Assembly: GCF_002257565.1 (NCBI RefSeq)
Contig: NZ_CP022736.1
Span: 2,170,001 to 2,234,000, forward strand
Direction of reading: 5' to 3'
DNA length: 64,000 nucleotides
From: Herbaspirillum sp. meg3
Lineage (GTDB): Bacteria > Pseudomonadota > Gammaproteobacteria > Burkholderiales > Burkholderiaceae_D
Positions 1-8,662 of this stretch are shown here, in pieces. The position numbers and the translations under genes were made by a program. Every line of letters starts with the position of its first letter. Position 1 is the first letter of the stretch. The notes beneath the pieces are model-generated. The model ran no database searches. It saw only the letters and a list, made by a program, of their open reading frames with translations, and was not told the DNA's origin.

Positions 1-1
1 C

Positions 2-3000
2 GCGATCATCGGTCAGGGCATGATTTCGCGCATTATCGAAGCGCGTCCTGAAGAGCTGCGTATCTTCCTGGAAGAAGCCGCAGGCGTGTCGAAGTACAAA
101 GAACGCCGTCGCGAGACAGAAAACCGTCTGCACGACACGCGTGAAAATCTGACGCGCCTCGAAGACATCCTCCGCGAACTCAACAGCAATCTGGAAAAGC
201 TGGAAGCGCAGGCCGCTGTCGCGAAGAAGTTCAACGAACTCACTGCCGATCAGGAAGAGAAGCAAAAACTGCTGTGGTTGCTGCGCAAGAATGAGGCCAA
301 GGCCGAGCAGGAAAAATACTTCCGTGAAATCGAGCGCGCGCAGATTGATCTCGAAGAGCAAACCGCCAAACTGCGTCATGTGGAAACTGAGCTTGAACAC
401 ATGCGTCAGGCCCATTACGGCGCGGGTGACCGTTTGCATACCGCACAAGGCCATCTCTACCAGACCAACTCGGAAATCGGCAGCCTCGAAGCGCAAATCA
501 AGTTCGTCATCGAGTCGCGCAGCCGTCTGCAATCGCAACTGAATTCGCTGACCGCGCAACGCGATCAATGGCAGCGTCAGGGCACGCAGCATCAGGATGA
601 TCTGGCCGAGGCCGAGATTCAGCTTGAAGAGCAGGGCATGCGTGTCGAGCAGGCGCAGCAGGCTGTGCAGGACGCTACCGACAAAGTGCCGACGTTGGAG
701 CAAGCCTGGCGCGAAGCACAACTGAAAACAACTGAGTCGCGCAGCAAGATCATGCAGATTCAGCAGCAGATCGAGCTGGAATCAGCGCATCAGCGCAATG
801 CCTCCAACATCCTGTCCGGCCTGGCTGTCCGTCGTGAACGCCTGGTGCAGGAAAAGAGTGGCCTGAACATGCCTGACGATGCGCATCTGTCCAATCTGAA
901 GCTGCAACTTGAAGAGAAGCAAGGCTCGCTCGAAGAAGCGTCGATGTATCTCGAAGAGGCGCAAGAGCAGTTGCCGAAGCAGGAAGAAGAACGCCGTACC
1001 GCGCAAGAACTGGTCAGCAAGGAAACGACCGAGCTGGCACAACTGGAAGCGCGTCTTTCTGCGCTGAAGCAGTTGCAGGAAAGCGTGCAGACGCAAGGCA
1101 AGGTTCAGCCCTGGCTGGAAAAGCATGAGCTCGCCAATTTGCCGCGCCTGTGGCAGAAGCTGCACATCGACGCCGGCTGGGAAACTGCGCTGGAATCGGT
1201 GTTGCGTGAACGCATGTCGGCGCTGGAAGTCTCGAATCTGGATTGGGCCAAGGCCTTCTTCAACGATGCGCCGCCAGCCAAGCTTGCCTTGTTTGCGCCG
1301 AATCCGGCAGGTCTGCCTTCCGAACCGGCACCGAATGGCCTCAAGCCTTTCATCAACTTGCTGCAACTTAATGATCCGGGCCTGCGTACGCTGATGCAGG
1401 ACTGGCTGCACAACATCTTTATCGCTGACGACACAGCCAGCGCCTTCGTTGATCGCAGCAAGCTGCCGAACGGCGCCTTGTTCGTGACCAAGCAAGGCCA
1501 TGTCGTGAGCCAGTCAAGCGTTCGGTTCTATGCTTCTGATTCGGAGCAGGACGGCATGCTGGCACGCCAGCAGGAAATCGAAAACATCACCAAGCAGCAG
1601 CGTGCGCAATACATGCTGGCAGAAGAAGCCAAGTCGCGTGCGGTGCGTGCCGATGCGGCCATGACCAGCGCTGCGCAGCGTCTGCAAGAACTGCGTCAGC
1701 GTGTTGCCGGTCTGACGCAGGCGGCTCATAGCTTGCAAATTGAAGTGATGAAGCTGTCTGAAGTGCAGGAGCGATTCAATCAGCGCAGCACGCAGATCGT
1801 TGCTGATCTGGCGGAAATCGAAACACAGGAAACCGAACAGCAGCAAATCAAGATCGAATCGGAAGCGAAGTTTGAGCAGCTCGACATTGAACTGGCCGAG
1901 CTGCAGGAATCGCACGAAAACGGCCAGACCGACTATCTCGGCAAAGAACAGCAACTCAACGATGCCCGCCAACGTCTGCGCGAGCTGGAACGTGCTGCTC
2001 AGGAGGCCGAGTTTTCCGAAAAATCACAACGCAACAAGATCGACGAACTCAAGCGCAACATCGCCACCGCGCTGGAGCAGGCCGCGCAGTTGTTTGCCAG
2101 CATGCAACAAGGCAGTCTGGAACTGGAAAGCCTGGACGATCAGGCCGCGCAAGCTGGATTGCAATCCTTGCTGGATAAACGGACCGACCAGGAGCGCGCG
2201 TTGGCTGATGCACGCCACGAACTCGATCAGTTGTCGCAAAAGCTGCGTCAGCACGAAGAGGCGCGCCTGCAAAACGAACGCAGCCTGCAGCCGCAGCGCG
2301 ATCGTATTACCGAGCTGCAATTGAAGGAACAGGCTGCACGCCTGAATCAGGAGCAATTCACAGAAGCGCTGGCCAGCACCCAGGCCGATGAAGCTGCACT
2401 GTCGGAGAAGTTGACCGACGACATGCGTCCGTCTTATCTGCAAGGTGAAGTGACACGTCTGACCAATGCGATCGCGGCATTGGGCGCAGTCAATCTGGCC
2501 GCGCTGGATGAACTGGCGACCGCGTCCGAACGCAAGAACTTCCTCGATGCCCAGCACGCCGACCTGAACGAAGCGATCACCACGCTGCAAGATGCGATCC
2601 ACAAGATCGATATCGAAACCCGCGGCTTGCTGCAAGACACCTTCGACAAGGTCAATGGCCACTTTGCAGAACTGTTCCCGATTCTGTTCGGTGGCGGTCA
2701 GGCCAAACTGATCATGACCGGCGACGAAATTCTGGACTCCGGTGTGCAAGTCATGGCGCAGCCGCCAGGCAAGAAGAACGCCACGATTCACCTGTTGTCC
2801 GGCGGTGAAAAGGCGTTGACCGCGACGGCACTGGTGTTCTCGATGTTCCAGCTCAATCCGGCGCCGTTCTGCTTGCTGGACGAAGTGGATGCGCCGCTGG
2901 ACGACGCCAACACCGAGCGTTTCTGCAATATGGTCAAGCGCATGTCGTCGAATACGCAGTTCCTGTTCATCTCGCATAACAAGATCGCGATGGAAATGGC

Positions 3001-3106
3001 GAACCAGCTGATCGGCGTCACCATGCAAGAGCAAGGGGTGTCGCGTATCGTCGCTGTGGACATGGAAGCGGCGGCGAACTTCACGTCCGAGGTGCAAGCC
3101 GCCTGA
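2..3106 (+). CDS. smc: Chromosome segregation protein SMC (5' truncated by window edge)
   Basis: This is the condensin ATPase that compacts and segregates the chromosome with ScpA/ScpB. The frame is open from base 2, so the first visible residues (AIIGQG...) continue a protein that begins outside the window; about 140 N-terminal residues including Walker A are missing. Visible parts in order: a long Gln/Glu-rich coiled coil, a hinge region at about residues 365-520 that breaks the coil, a second coiled coil, and the C-terminal ATPase lobe. That lobe holds the ABC signature LSGGEKAL (near base 2800) and Walker B/D-loop CLLDEVDAPLDD (near base 2870). The remaining 1034 residues fit a family length of about 1170. 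Identification is certain; only the true start is unseen. Confidence 0.97.
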   Translation, partial: AIIGQGMISRIIEARPEELRIFLEEAAGVSKYKERRRETENRLHDTRENLTRLEDILRELNSNLEKLEAQAAVAKKFNELTADQEEKQKLLWLLRKNEAKAEQEKYFREIERAQIDLEEQTAKLRHVETELEHMRQAHYGAGDRLHTAQGHLYQTNSEIGSLEAQIKFVIESRSRLQSQLNSLTAQRDQWQRQGTQHQDDLAEAEIQLEEQGMRVEQAQQAVQDATDKVPTLEQAWREAQLKTTESRSKIMQIQQQIELESAHQRNASNILSGLAVRRERLVQEKSGLNMPDDAHLSNLKLQLEEKQGSLEEASMYLEEAQEQLPKQEEERRTAQELVSKETTELAQLEARLSALKQLQESVQTQGKVQPWLEKHELANLPRLWQKLHIDAGWETALESVLRERMSALEVSNLDWAKAFFNDAPPAKLALFAPNPAGLPSEPAPNGLKPFINLLQLNDPGLRTLMQDWLHNIFIADDTASAFVDRSKLPNGALFVTKQGHVVSQSSVRFYASDSEQDGMLARQQEIENITKQQRAQYMLAEEAKSRAVRADAAMTSAAQRLQELRQRVAGLTQAAHSLQIEVMKLSEVQERFNQRSTQIVADLAEIETQETEQQQIKIESEAKFEQLDIELAELQESHENGQTDYLGKEQQLNDARQRLRELERAAQEAEFSEKSQRNKIDELKRNIATALEQAAQLFASMQQGSLELESLDDQAAQAGLQSLLDKRTDQERALADARHELDQLSQKLRQHEEARLQNERSLQPQRDRITELQLKEQAARLNQEQFTEALASTQADEAALSEKLTDDMRPSYLQGEVTRLTNAIAALGAVNLAALDELATASERKNFLDAQHADLNEAITTLQDAIHKIDIETRGLLQDTFDKVNGHFAELFPILFGGGQAKLIMTGDEILDSGVQVMAQPPGKKNATIHLLSGGEKALTATALVFSMFQLNPAPFCLLDEVDAPLDDANTERFCNMVKRMSSNTQFLFISHNKIAMEMANQLIGVTMQEQGVSRIVAVDMEAAANFTSEVQAA

Positions 3107-3486
3107 GGTGGAGCTGAAATACGGCGCAAGCTTGCGTTTTTTTGACTTGCGCCGATATTTTGCAAGGCTTGTGCAGCTTGACAAGCCTATAACGGAACAC
3201 TACCCTAAACGCCTTGTCATACAAGGGCTTTAGCACGACGCTTGCTAAGCGATTCAGGCAAAAAATAACAAGATGGTAACGACAAGGTTATATCGGCTCC
3301 TCAGCAGCATTCAGCAGTTCGGTATCACTATCTGTCGACTCTCAGGAATCCATAAAGACCAGCTATGACCAGTTTTATCGAACCGAACATGTTTGACCGT
3401 ATTGATCTGGCGCGCTGCGCCGGTCCAGTGATGAGCCGCGCCGCTGCGCGTGTCACTTTCAAGAATAATTCCAAGGTACATTCGGC
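3107..3486. other. Intergenic region smc-zipA (380 bp)
   Basis: It holds the weak terminator-like palindrome near 3125-3143 and otherwise no clear promoter. A 41-codon reading frame at 3365-3490 ends in an ATGA overlap with the zipA start; it has no convincing ribosome binding site at normal spacing, so I do not call it a gene. Confidence 0.5.
3125..3143 (+). terminator. Possible short Rho-independent terminator after smc
   Basis: The 12-bp perfect palindrome CGCAAGCTTGCG is followed directly by seven T. A wider pairing GGCGCAAG (3123-3130) with CTTGCGCC (3146-3153) is also possible. The stem is short, so termination may be only partial. Confidence 0.35.
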
Positions 3487-4875
3487 ATGACAGACCTTCA
3501 GACCAGTTTGATCGTCATCGGCGGCGTGATCGTCGTCGGCGTGATCTCCTATAACAAATGGCAAGAACACAAGACGCGCAAGACCGTCGAGCGTGCGTTT
3601 TCGTCGGATCATGACGATGTGCTGATGAATGCCGATGCGCAGTCCCAGCCTTTGCCGCCTGCGCAAAAAACGTATCAGATGCCCGCGTCGGCAGCTTCTG
3701 CAGCAACATCCACCGTCTCTGCTCCGGCAATGGCGCCGATTTCTGCTCCCGCTGCCGCCCCGGTGCAAACTGCTCCGATGGCGAAATCTCCTGCCTCCAT
3801 GTATGAAGATGACAGGCTTGAGCCGGAACTCTATGAACGGCCAAAGCCGGTTCCAAGTCCGCAGCTCAACCAGGAAACCGAACCTCAGTTTTCTACATCC
3901 GATGAACAGATCGAGCCGTATTTGTCGCTCGATACGCCGATTGACAGCCATTCCGACTATCCGGCTGATCCGTTGGGGGCAGATGAGCTGGAAACCGACC
4001 TCAGCCACGTCGAAGCTTCACTCAACGATACCGCCATGTATGCCGGTGACCCGGCCGAAGTTGCTGCTGCTCAACCCCAGCGCGAGTTGCCGGTGGATGA
4101 GCTGGTCGACTGCATCATTCCGATCGCGCTCGATTTGTCGGTGCGCGGAGAAAAGATTTTGCCGGGCGTACAAAACCTGCGCCATGTCGGCAACAAGACC
4201 GTGAATTTCGTTGGCCGCACTGTGGACGGCGAATGGGAAGCCATCACGCATGGCAGCGTCTACAACGCCTTGCTGGCCGGTGTCCAACTGGCCAATCGCA
4301 ACAATGCGTTGAACGAGCTGGAGTATTCCGAGCTGATCATGCGCCTGCGTGAATTTACGGACTCCATCGGCGCCGAGCCGGAAATCCCCGACATGATCGA
4401 CGTGATGAAAACGGCGCAAGCCCTGCATCAGTTCATCATGGATCACGATGTACAACTGGGCGTGAATGTGCGCTCCAACGGTGCGCCCTGGAATGTCAGC
4501 ACCTTGCTGGCCGCGCTTACGCGTCAGGGCTTTGATCGCCGTACCGATGGTCATCTGGTGATGCAGGACGGCGAAGGCGAAGTCTTGTTCTCGATGTCGA
4601 CCAACGCTACCGGTGCGGCAGAGACCACCGATCGTCTGACGCTGTTGCTGGATGTGCCGCGTGTCGGCCCGGCCCGCGATGGTTATGGCGCCATGATCGC
4701 CTGTGCGCGTTCCCTGGCGATGCGTCTGGGCGGCACCGTCGTCGACGATAGCGACCAGTTGCTGTCCGATGCCGCATTGAGCGATATCGCCGAGCAGGTC
4801 AGCGCGTTTTACAGCGCCATGGAATCGGCCGAGATTCCTGCCGGCTCCAAGCGCGCCATGCGTCTGTTCAGTTAA
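3487..4875 (+). CDS. zipA: Cell division protein ZipA
   Basis: ZipA anchors FtsZ to the inner membrane at the septum. The 462-residue product has one N-terminal membrane segment (about residues 6-22, LIVIGGVIVVGVI) followed by a charged KWQEHKTRK stretch. A long Pro/Ala/Gln-rich, low-complexity linker follows (about 50-200), then a globular C-terminal domain (about 205-445) with the ZipA FtsZ-binding pattern (IIPIALDLSVRGEKILPGV...). The order smc-zipA-ligA is usual in beta- and gammaproteobacteria. AAGG lies just upstream of this ATG. The linker differs strongly between species, so recognition rests on the N-terminal anchor, the C-terminal domain and the context. Confidence 0.9.
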   Translation: MTDLQTSLIVIGGVIVVGVISYNKWQEHKTRKTVERAFSSDHDDVLMNADAQSQPLPPAQKTYQMPASAASAATSTVSAPAMAPISAPAAAPVQTAPMAKSPASMYEDDRLEPELYERPKPVPSPQLNQETEPQFSTSDEQIEPYLSLDTPIDSHSDYPADPLGADELETDLSHVEASLNDTAMYAGDPAEVAAAQPQRELPVDELVDCIIPIALDLSVRGEKILPGVQNLRHVGNKTVNFVGRTVDGEWEAITHGSVYNALLAGVQLANRNNALNELEYSELIMRLREFTDSIGAEPEIPDMIDVMKTAQALHQFIMDHDVQLGVNVRSNGAPWNVSTLLAALTRQGFDRRTDGHLVMQDGEGEVLFSMSTNATGAAETTDRLTLLLDVPRVGPARDGYGAMIACARSLAMRLGGTVVDDSDQLLSDAALSDIAEQVSAFYSAMESAEIPAGSKRAMRLFS

Positions 4876-4903
4876 GCTTTGGATTCCATCCAGCAAAACT
4901 TCT

Positions 4904-6988
4904 ATGTCTTCTGATTTATTTTCTGCCGATTTACCTAGCGACGAAGACTGGGTAAAACGGGTAGTAGCTCTGCGTCAAAAATTGAGAGAGCTTAGTTTGG
5001 CTTATTACGTTCTAGATAAGCCAATGGTGTCCGACGCGGAATATGATTCTCTTTATAAACAGCTAGAGCTTCTAGAAGAAAAGTATCCCGACCTAATTCC
5101 CGTCGATTCTCCGACGCAGCGTGTCGGAGGAGCTCCCGCAGAACAGTTTCAGCAAGTTCGGCATGTTATTCCCATGCTGTCTCTCAATAATGGTTTCAAA
5201 GACGAAGACATTATCGCTTTCGATAAACGCGTCAAGGACGGTTTGTCGTCGTTGACGGAAATTGCCTATGCCACCGAGTTGAAGTTTGACGGGCTGGCAA
5301 TCAGTCTGCGCTACGAAGACGGCGTGCTGGTCGGTGCGGCAACACGCGGCGACGGCACCACCGGTGAAAACGTCACGGCAAATATCCGCACGGTGCGCGC
5401 CATCCCGTTGCGTCTGCATGGCGATAACCCGCCGCAGGTGCTGGAGGTGCGCGGCGAAGTGCTGATGTACAAGAATGATTTCGCCAAACTCAATCAGCGC
5501 CAGCGCGACGCAGGACTGAAGGAGTTCGCCAATCCGCGCAATGCCGCTGCCGGCAGCTTGCGTCAGCTTGATTCCAAGATCACCGCACAGCGCACCTTGC
5601 GCTTTTTTGCCTACGGCATCGGCGTGCTGGAAGGCATGGACATGCCAGCCTCGCATTCGGCGTTATTGGACTGGTATTCATCGCTGGGTCTGCCGGTATG
5701 CAAGGAAAGAGCCGTCGTACATGGTGCCGAAGGCTTGCTGAAGTTTTATAACGGGATCGGTGCCAAGCGCGGCGAGCTTCCCTATGAAATCGATGGCGTA
5801 GTGTACAAGGTTGATCGTCTTGATCAGCAGCAGCAGCTTGGCTTTGTCTCTCGTGCACCGCGTTTTGCGTTGGCACACAAGTTTCCGGCGCAGGAAGCGC
5901 TGACCGTGGTGCAGGGTATCGAAGTCCAGGTCGGCCGTACCGGTGCGATCACGCCGGTGGCGCGGTTGGTACCGGTATTTGTTGGTGGCGTCACGGTGAC
6001 CAACGCGACACTGCATAACGAAGATGAAGTGCGCCGCAAGGATATCCAGATCGGCGACACAGTGATCGTCCGCCGCGCCGGCGACGTGATTCCCGAGGTC
6101 GTGGCGTACGTCCCGGAATCGCGTCCTGCTGATGCGAAGCCGTTCGAGATGCCGAAAGAGTGCCCGGTATGCGGGTCGCCCATCGTGCGACTGGAAGAGG
6201 AAGCAATCGCGCGCTGTTCCGGAGGCTGGGTCAAATGTTCGGCGCAGCGCAAGGGCGGTTTGCAGCATTTTGTGTCACGCCGCGCGATGGATGTTGACGG
6301 TCTCGGCGACCAGTTGATTGATCAACTGGTCGACAAAAACGTCATCACGACCGCCGCCGATTTGTATCGCCTGGGCCTGACTTCGCTGGCCGAACTCGAT
6401 CGCATGGCAGAGAAATCGGCACAAAACGTAATCGATGCTTTGGAGAAGTCCAAATCGACCACGCTTGCGCGTTTCATCTATTCGCTGGGCATTCGCCATG
6501 TGGGTGAGGCGACTGCCAAGGAACTGGCGCGGCACTTCGGTAATATGGATGCCGTCCTTGCTGCGACGGAAGAACAATTGCTGGAAGTAGCCGACATCGG
6601 CCCGGTAGTTGCCCGTTCTATTATCAGTTTCTTTGAGGATAGCCTGAACGTCGAATTGGTCAATCAGTTGCGTGCCGCCGGCATCCACTGGACAGAAGGT
6701 GCGGGCGTTGAAATTCAGGCGAAGACCTTGGCCGGCAAGATATTTGTATTGACCGGCACTTTGCCGACCATGTCGCGCGACGACGCAGCGCAAATGATTG
6801 AAGCTGCTGGTGGCAAGGTGAGTGGCTCTGTATCAAAGAAAACCAGTTACGTTGTCGCGGGGGCGGAAGCGGGCAGCAAGCTCGCAAAAGCGGAAGAGCT
6901 TGGTATTGCCATCCTCGACGAAGATGCGCTCGTGGCGCTGGTGCAAAGCGGTCCGCAAGATGCTGCAGACGTGGCGGCAACTGAATAG
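4904..6988 (+). CDS. ligA: NAD+-dependent DNA ligase LigA
   Basis: LigA seals nicks during replication and repair using NAD+. At 694 residues it has the full architecture: N-terminal Ia domain, adenylation domain with the KxDG motif (Lys127 in ELKFDG), OB fold (about 325-400, VGRTGAITPVARL), a four-Cys zinc finger (CPVCGSP...C...C, about 418-450), helix-hairpin-helix repeats, and a C-terminal BRCT domain (about 610-690). It starts 28 bp after zipA and is probably co-transcribed. Codon use in roughly the first 110 codons is odd: CTA appears four times, TTA twice, with AGA and GGA, and the tract is AT-rich, whereas the rest of the gene matches its neighbours. The protein sequence itself is normal there. 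Confidence 0.98.
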   Translation: MSSDLFSADLPSDEDWVKRVVALRQKLRELSLAYYVLDKPMVSDAEYDSLYKQLELLEEKYPDLIPVDSPTQRVGGAPAEQFQQVRHVIPMLSLNNGFKDEDIIAFDKRVKDGLSSLTEIAYATELKFDGLAISLRYEDGVLVGAATRGDGTTGENVTANIRTVRAIPLRLHGDNPPQVLEVRGEVLMYKNDFAKLNQRQRDAGLKEFANPRNAAAGSLRQLDSKITAQRTLRFFAYGIGVLEGMDMPASHSALLDWYSSLGLPVCKERAVVHGAEGLLKFYNGIGAKRGELPYEIDGVVYKVDRLDQQQQLGFVSRAPRFALAHKFPAQEALTVVQGIEVQVGRTGAITPVARLVPVFVGGVTVTNATLHNEDEVRRKDIQIGDTVIVRRAGDVIPEVVAYVPESRPADAKPFEMPKECPVCGSPIVRLEEEAIARCSGGWVKCSAQRKGGLQHFVSRRAMDVDGLGDQLIDQLVDKNVITTAADLYRLGLTSLAELDRMAEKSAQNVIDALEKSKSTTLARFIYSLGIRHVGEATAKELARHFGNMDAVLAATEEQLLEVADIGPVVARSIISFFEDSLNVELVNQLRAAGIHWTEGAGVEIQAKTLAGKIFVLTGTLPTMSRDDAAQMIEAAGGKVSGSVSKKTSYVVAGAEAGSKLAKAEELGIAILDEDALVALVQSGPQDAADVAATE

Positions 6989-7070
6989 GGCGTGAGCGGC
7001 GAGTCTCGCCATAGTGGGTGATAATGCCCGCAGACGCATTTGAAACACATCGATTTTATTGGGAACAGCA

Positions 7071-7958
7071 ATGACTAAACGAATCAAGAAAGCCGTATTT
7101 CCTGTTGCAGGCCTGGGCAGCCGCTTTTTGCCGGCAACCAAGGCGCAGCCAAAGGAAATGCTGCCTATCGTTGATAAGCCGCTGATTCACTACGCAGTGG
7201 AAGAAGCGGTTGCTGCGGGTATCACCGAGATGGTCTTCATCACCGGCCGCAACAAGCGCGCCATCGAAGACCATTTCGACAAGGCCTACGAACTGGAAGC
7301 GGAACTGGAAGCAGCCGGCAAGCAGCAATTGCTGGATATCGTTCAGAACGTCATCCCCAAGAACGTAACCTGCATTTTCATCCGTCAATCCGCGCCGTTG
7401 GGCTTGGGTCATGCGGTGCTATGCGCCCGTCCGGTGGTGGGCGATGAACCTTTTGCCGTATTGCTTGCGGATGACTTCATGGATGTCGGTGTTGGTCACA
7501 AGCCCGTGATGGCGCAAATGACGGAAGTCTACGAGCGCGAAGGCCTGAGCCTGCTGGCAGTGCAGGATGTGCCGCGCAGCGATACCAAGCAATACGGTAT
7601 CGTCAGCGCGACTGCGTACCAGCCGAATCTTGAACGCGTCAACGGCATTGTTGAAAAGCCGGCGCCAGATGTTGCGCCGTCAACCTTGGCGGTGGTCGGC
7701 CGCTACGTGCTGAACAATCGCATTTTTGATTACCTGGAAACCATCGGCAAGGGTGCCGGGGGCGAGATTCAGTTGACCGACGGTATTGCTGCGTTGATGC
7801 ATGCCCAGACCGTATTGGCCTATCGTTACGAAGGCCAGCGCTATGACTGTGGCTCCAAGCTTGGCTATCTCAAGGCAATGGTCGCCATGGGGATGAAGCA
7901 TGCCGAGACCGGCGCGGCTTTCACCGAATACCTCAAGCAACTCGATATCAACGCTTAA
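7071..7958 (+). CDS. galU: UTP-glucose-1-phosphate uridylyltransferase GalU
   Basis: GalU makes UDP-glucose from UTP and glucose-1-phosphate for LPS core, exopolysaccharide and trehalose synthesis. The 295-residue product has the nucleotidyltransferase signature GLGSRFLPATKAQPKEMLP near its N terminus and the LADDFMD metal-binding motif near residue 140. A TTG 12 bp upstream is in frame, but ATG 7071 gives the usual family N terminus (MTKRIKKAVFPVAG), and GGGA at 7061-7064 is well spaced for it. Confidence 0.97.
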   Translation: MTKRIKKAVFPVAGLGSRFLPATKAQPKEMLPIVDKPLIHYAVEEAVAAGITEMVFITGRNKRAIEDHFDKAYELEAELEAAGKQQLLDIVQNVIPKNVTCIFIRQSAPLGLGHAVLCARPVVGDEPFAVLLADDFMDVGVGHKPVMAQMTEVYEREGLSLLAVQDVPRSDTKQYGIVSATAYQPNLERVNGIVEKPAPDVAPSTLAVVGRYVLNNRIFDYLETIGKGAGGEIQLTDGIAALMHAQTVLAYRYEGQRYDCGSKLGYLKAMVAMGMKHAETGAAFTEYLKQLDINA

Positions 7959-7999
7959 TCACCGCATTTGCGGAATAGAAAGCAGCAAGGAGAGCAGGA

Positions 8000-8536
8000 A
8001 TGGCAATACGCGAAATTCTGAAAATGGGCGATCCGCGCCTGTTGCGCCAGGCTGAGCCTGTCCAGCAGTTCGGTACGCCGGAAATGGATGCGCTGATTGC
8101 CGACATGTTCGAGACCATGCGCGCAGTTAATGGCGCCGGACTGGCTGCACCGCAAATCGGTGTCAATTTGCAGTTGGTGATTTTTGGTTTCAAGAAGAAC
8201 TTGCGCTATCCCGATGCGCCGGAAGTGCCGGAGACCGTACTGATCAATCCGACGCTGACACAGCTCGGCGACGAGACGGAAGACGGCTGGGAAGGTTGCC
8301 TGTCCGTGCCCGGTCTGCGTGGCGTGGTGCCACGCTGGAGCCGTTTGCGCTATGAAGGATTTGACGAGACCGGTGCCCGTATCGACCGGACTGTCGATGG
8401 CTTTCATGCACGCGTGGTGCAGCATGAGTGCGACCATCTGTGGGGTATTCTCTATCCGATGCGGATCAAGGATTTTTCGCGTTTCGGATTTACGGAAATT
8501 CTGTTTCCCGAGCTGGATCCCAATGATGACGACTGA
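8000..8536 (+). CDS. def: Peptide deformylase
   Basis: It removes the N-formyl group from nascent proteins. All three metal/active-site motifs are present in the 178-residue product: GAGLAAPQ (45-52), EGCLS with metal ligand Cys100, and HECDH (His142, Glu143, His146). It is not in the usual def-fmt pair; here it follows galU by 41 bp, so it is probably a second deformylase copy or a lineage-specific location. GGAG precedes the start. Confidence 0.95.
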   Translation: MAIREILKMGDPRLLRQAEPVQQFGTPEMDALIADMFETMRAVNGAGLAAPQIGVNLQLVIFGFKKNLRYPDAPEVPETVLINPTLTQLGDETEDGWEGCLSVPGLRGVVPRWSRLRYEGFDETGARIDRTVDGFHARVVQHECDHLWGILYPMRIKDFSRFGFTEILFPELDPNDDD

Positions 8537-8586
8537 GTAAGCAATTCCTGCTTGCAGTCCTGATAGTGAGAATATGAGCAGCCAAT

Positions 8587-8626
8587 AAAAATCGCGTGTT
8601 GAAGTCAGACTTCACACGCGATTTTT
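8587..8626. terminator. Bidirectional Rho-independent terminator between def and cphA
   Basis: The arms AAAAATCGCGTG and CACGCGATTTTT pair perfectly around an inner GAAGT-CAG-ACTTC type stem, with T runs readable on both strands. It separates the convergent def (plus) and cphA (minus) transcripts. Confidence 0.88.
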
Positions 8627-8662
8627 ATTTTGCGACAAGGCTCTTAACGCAATTCCTTAAGA

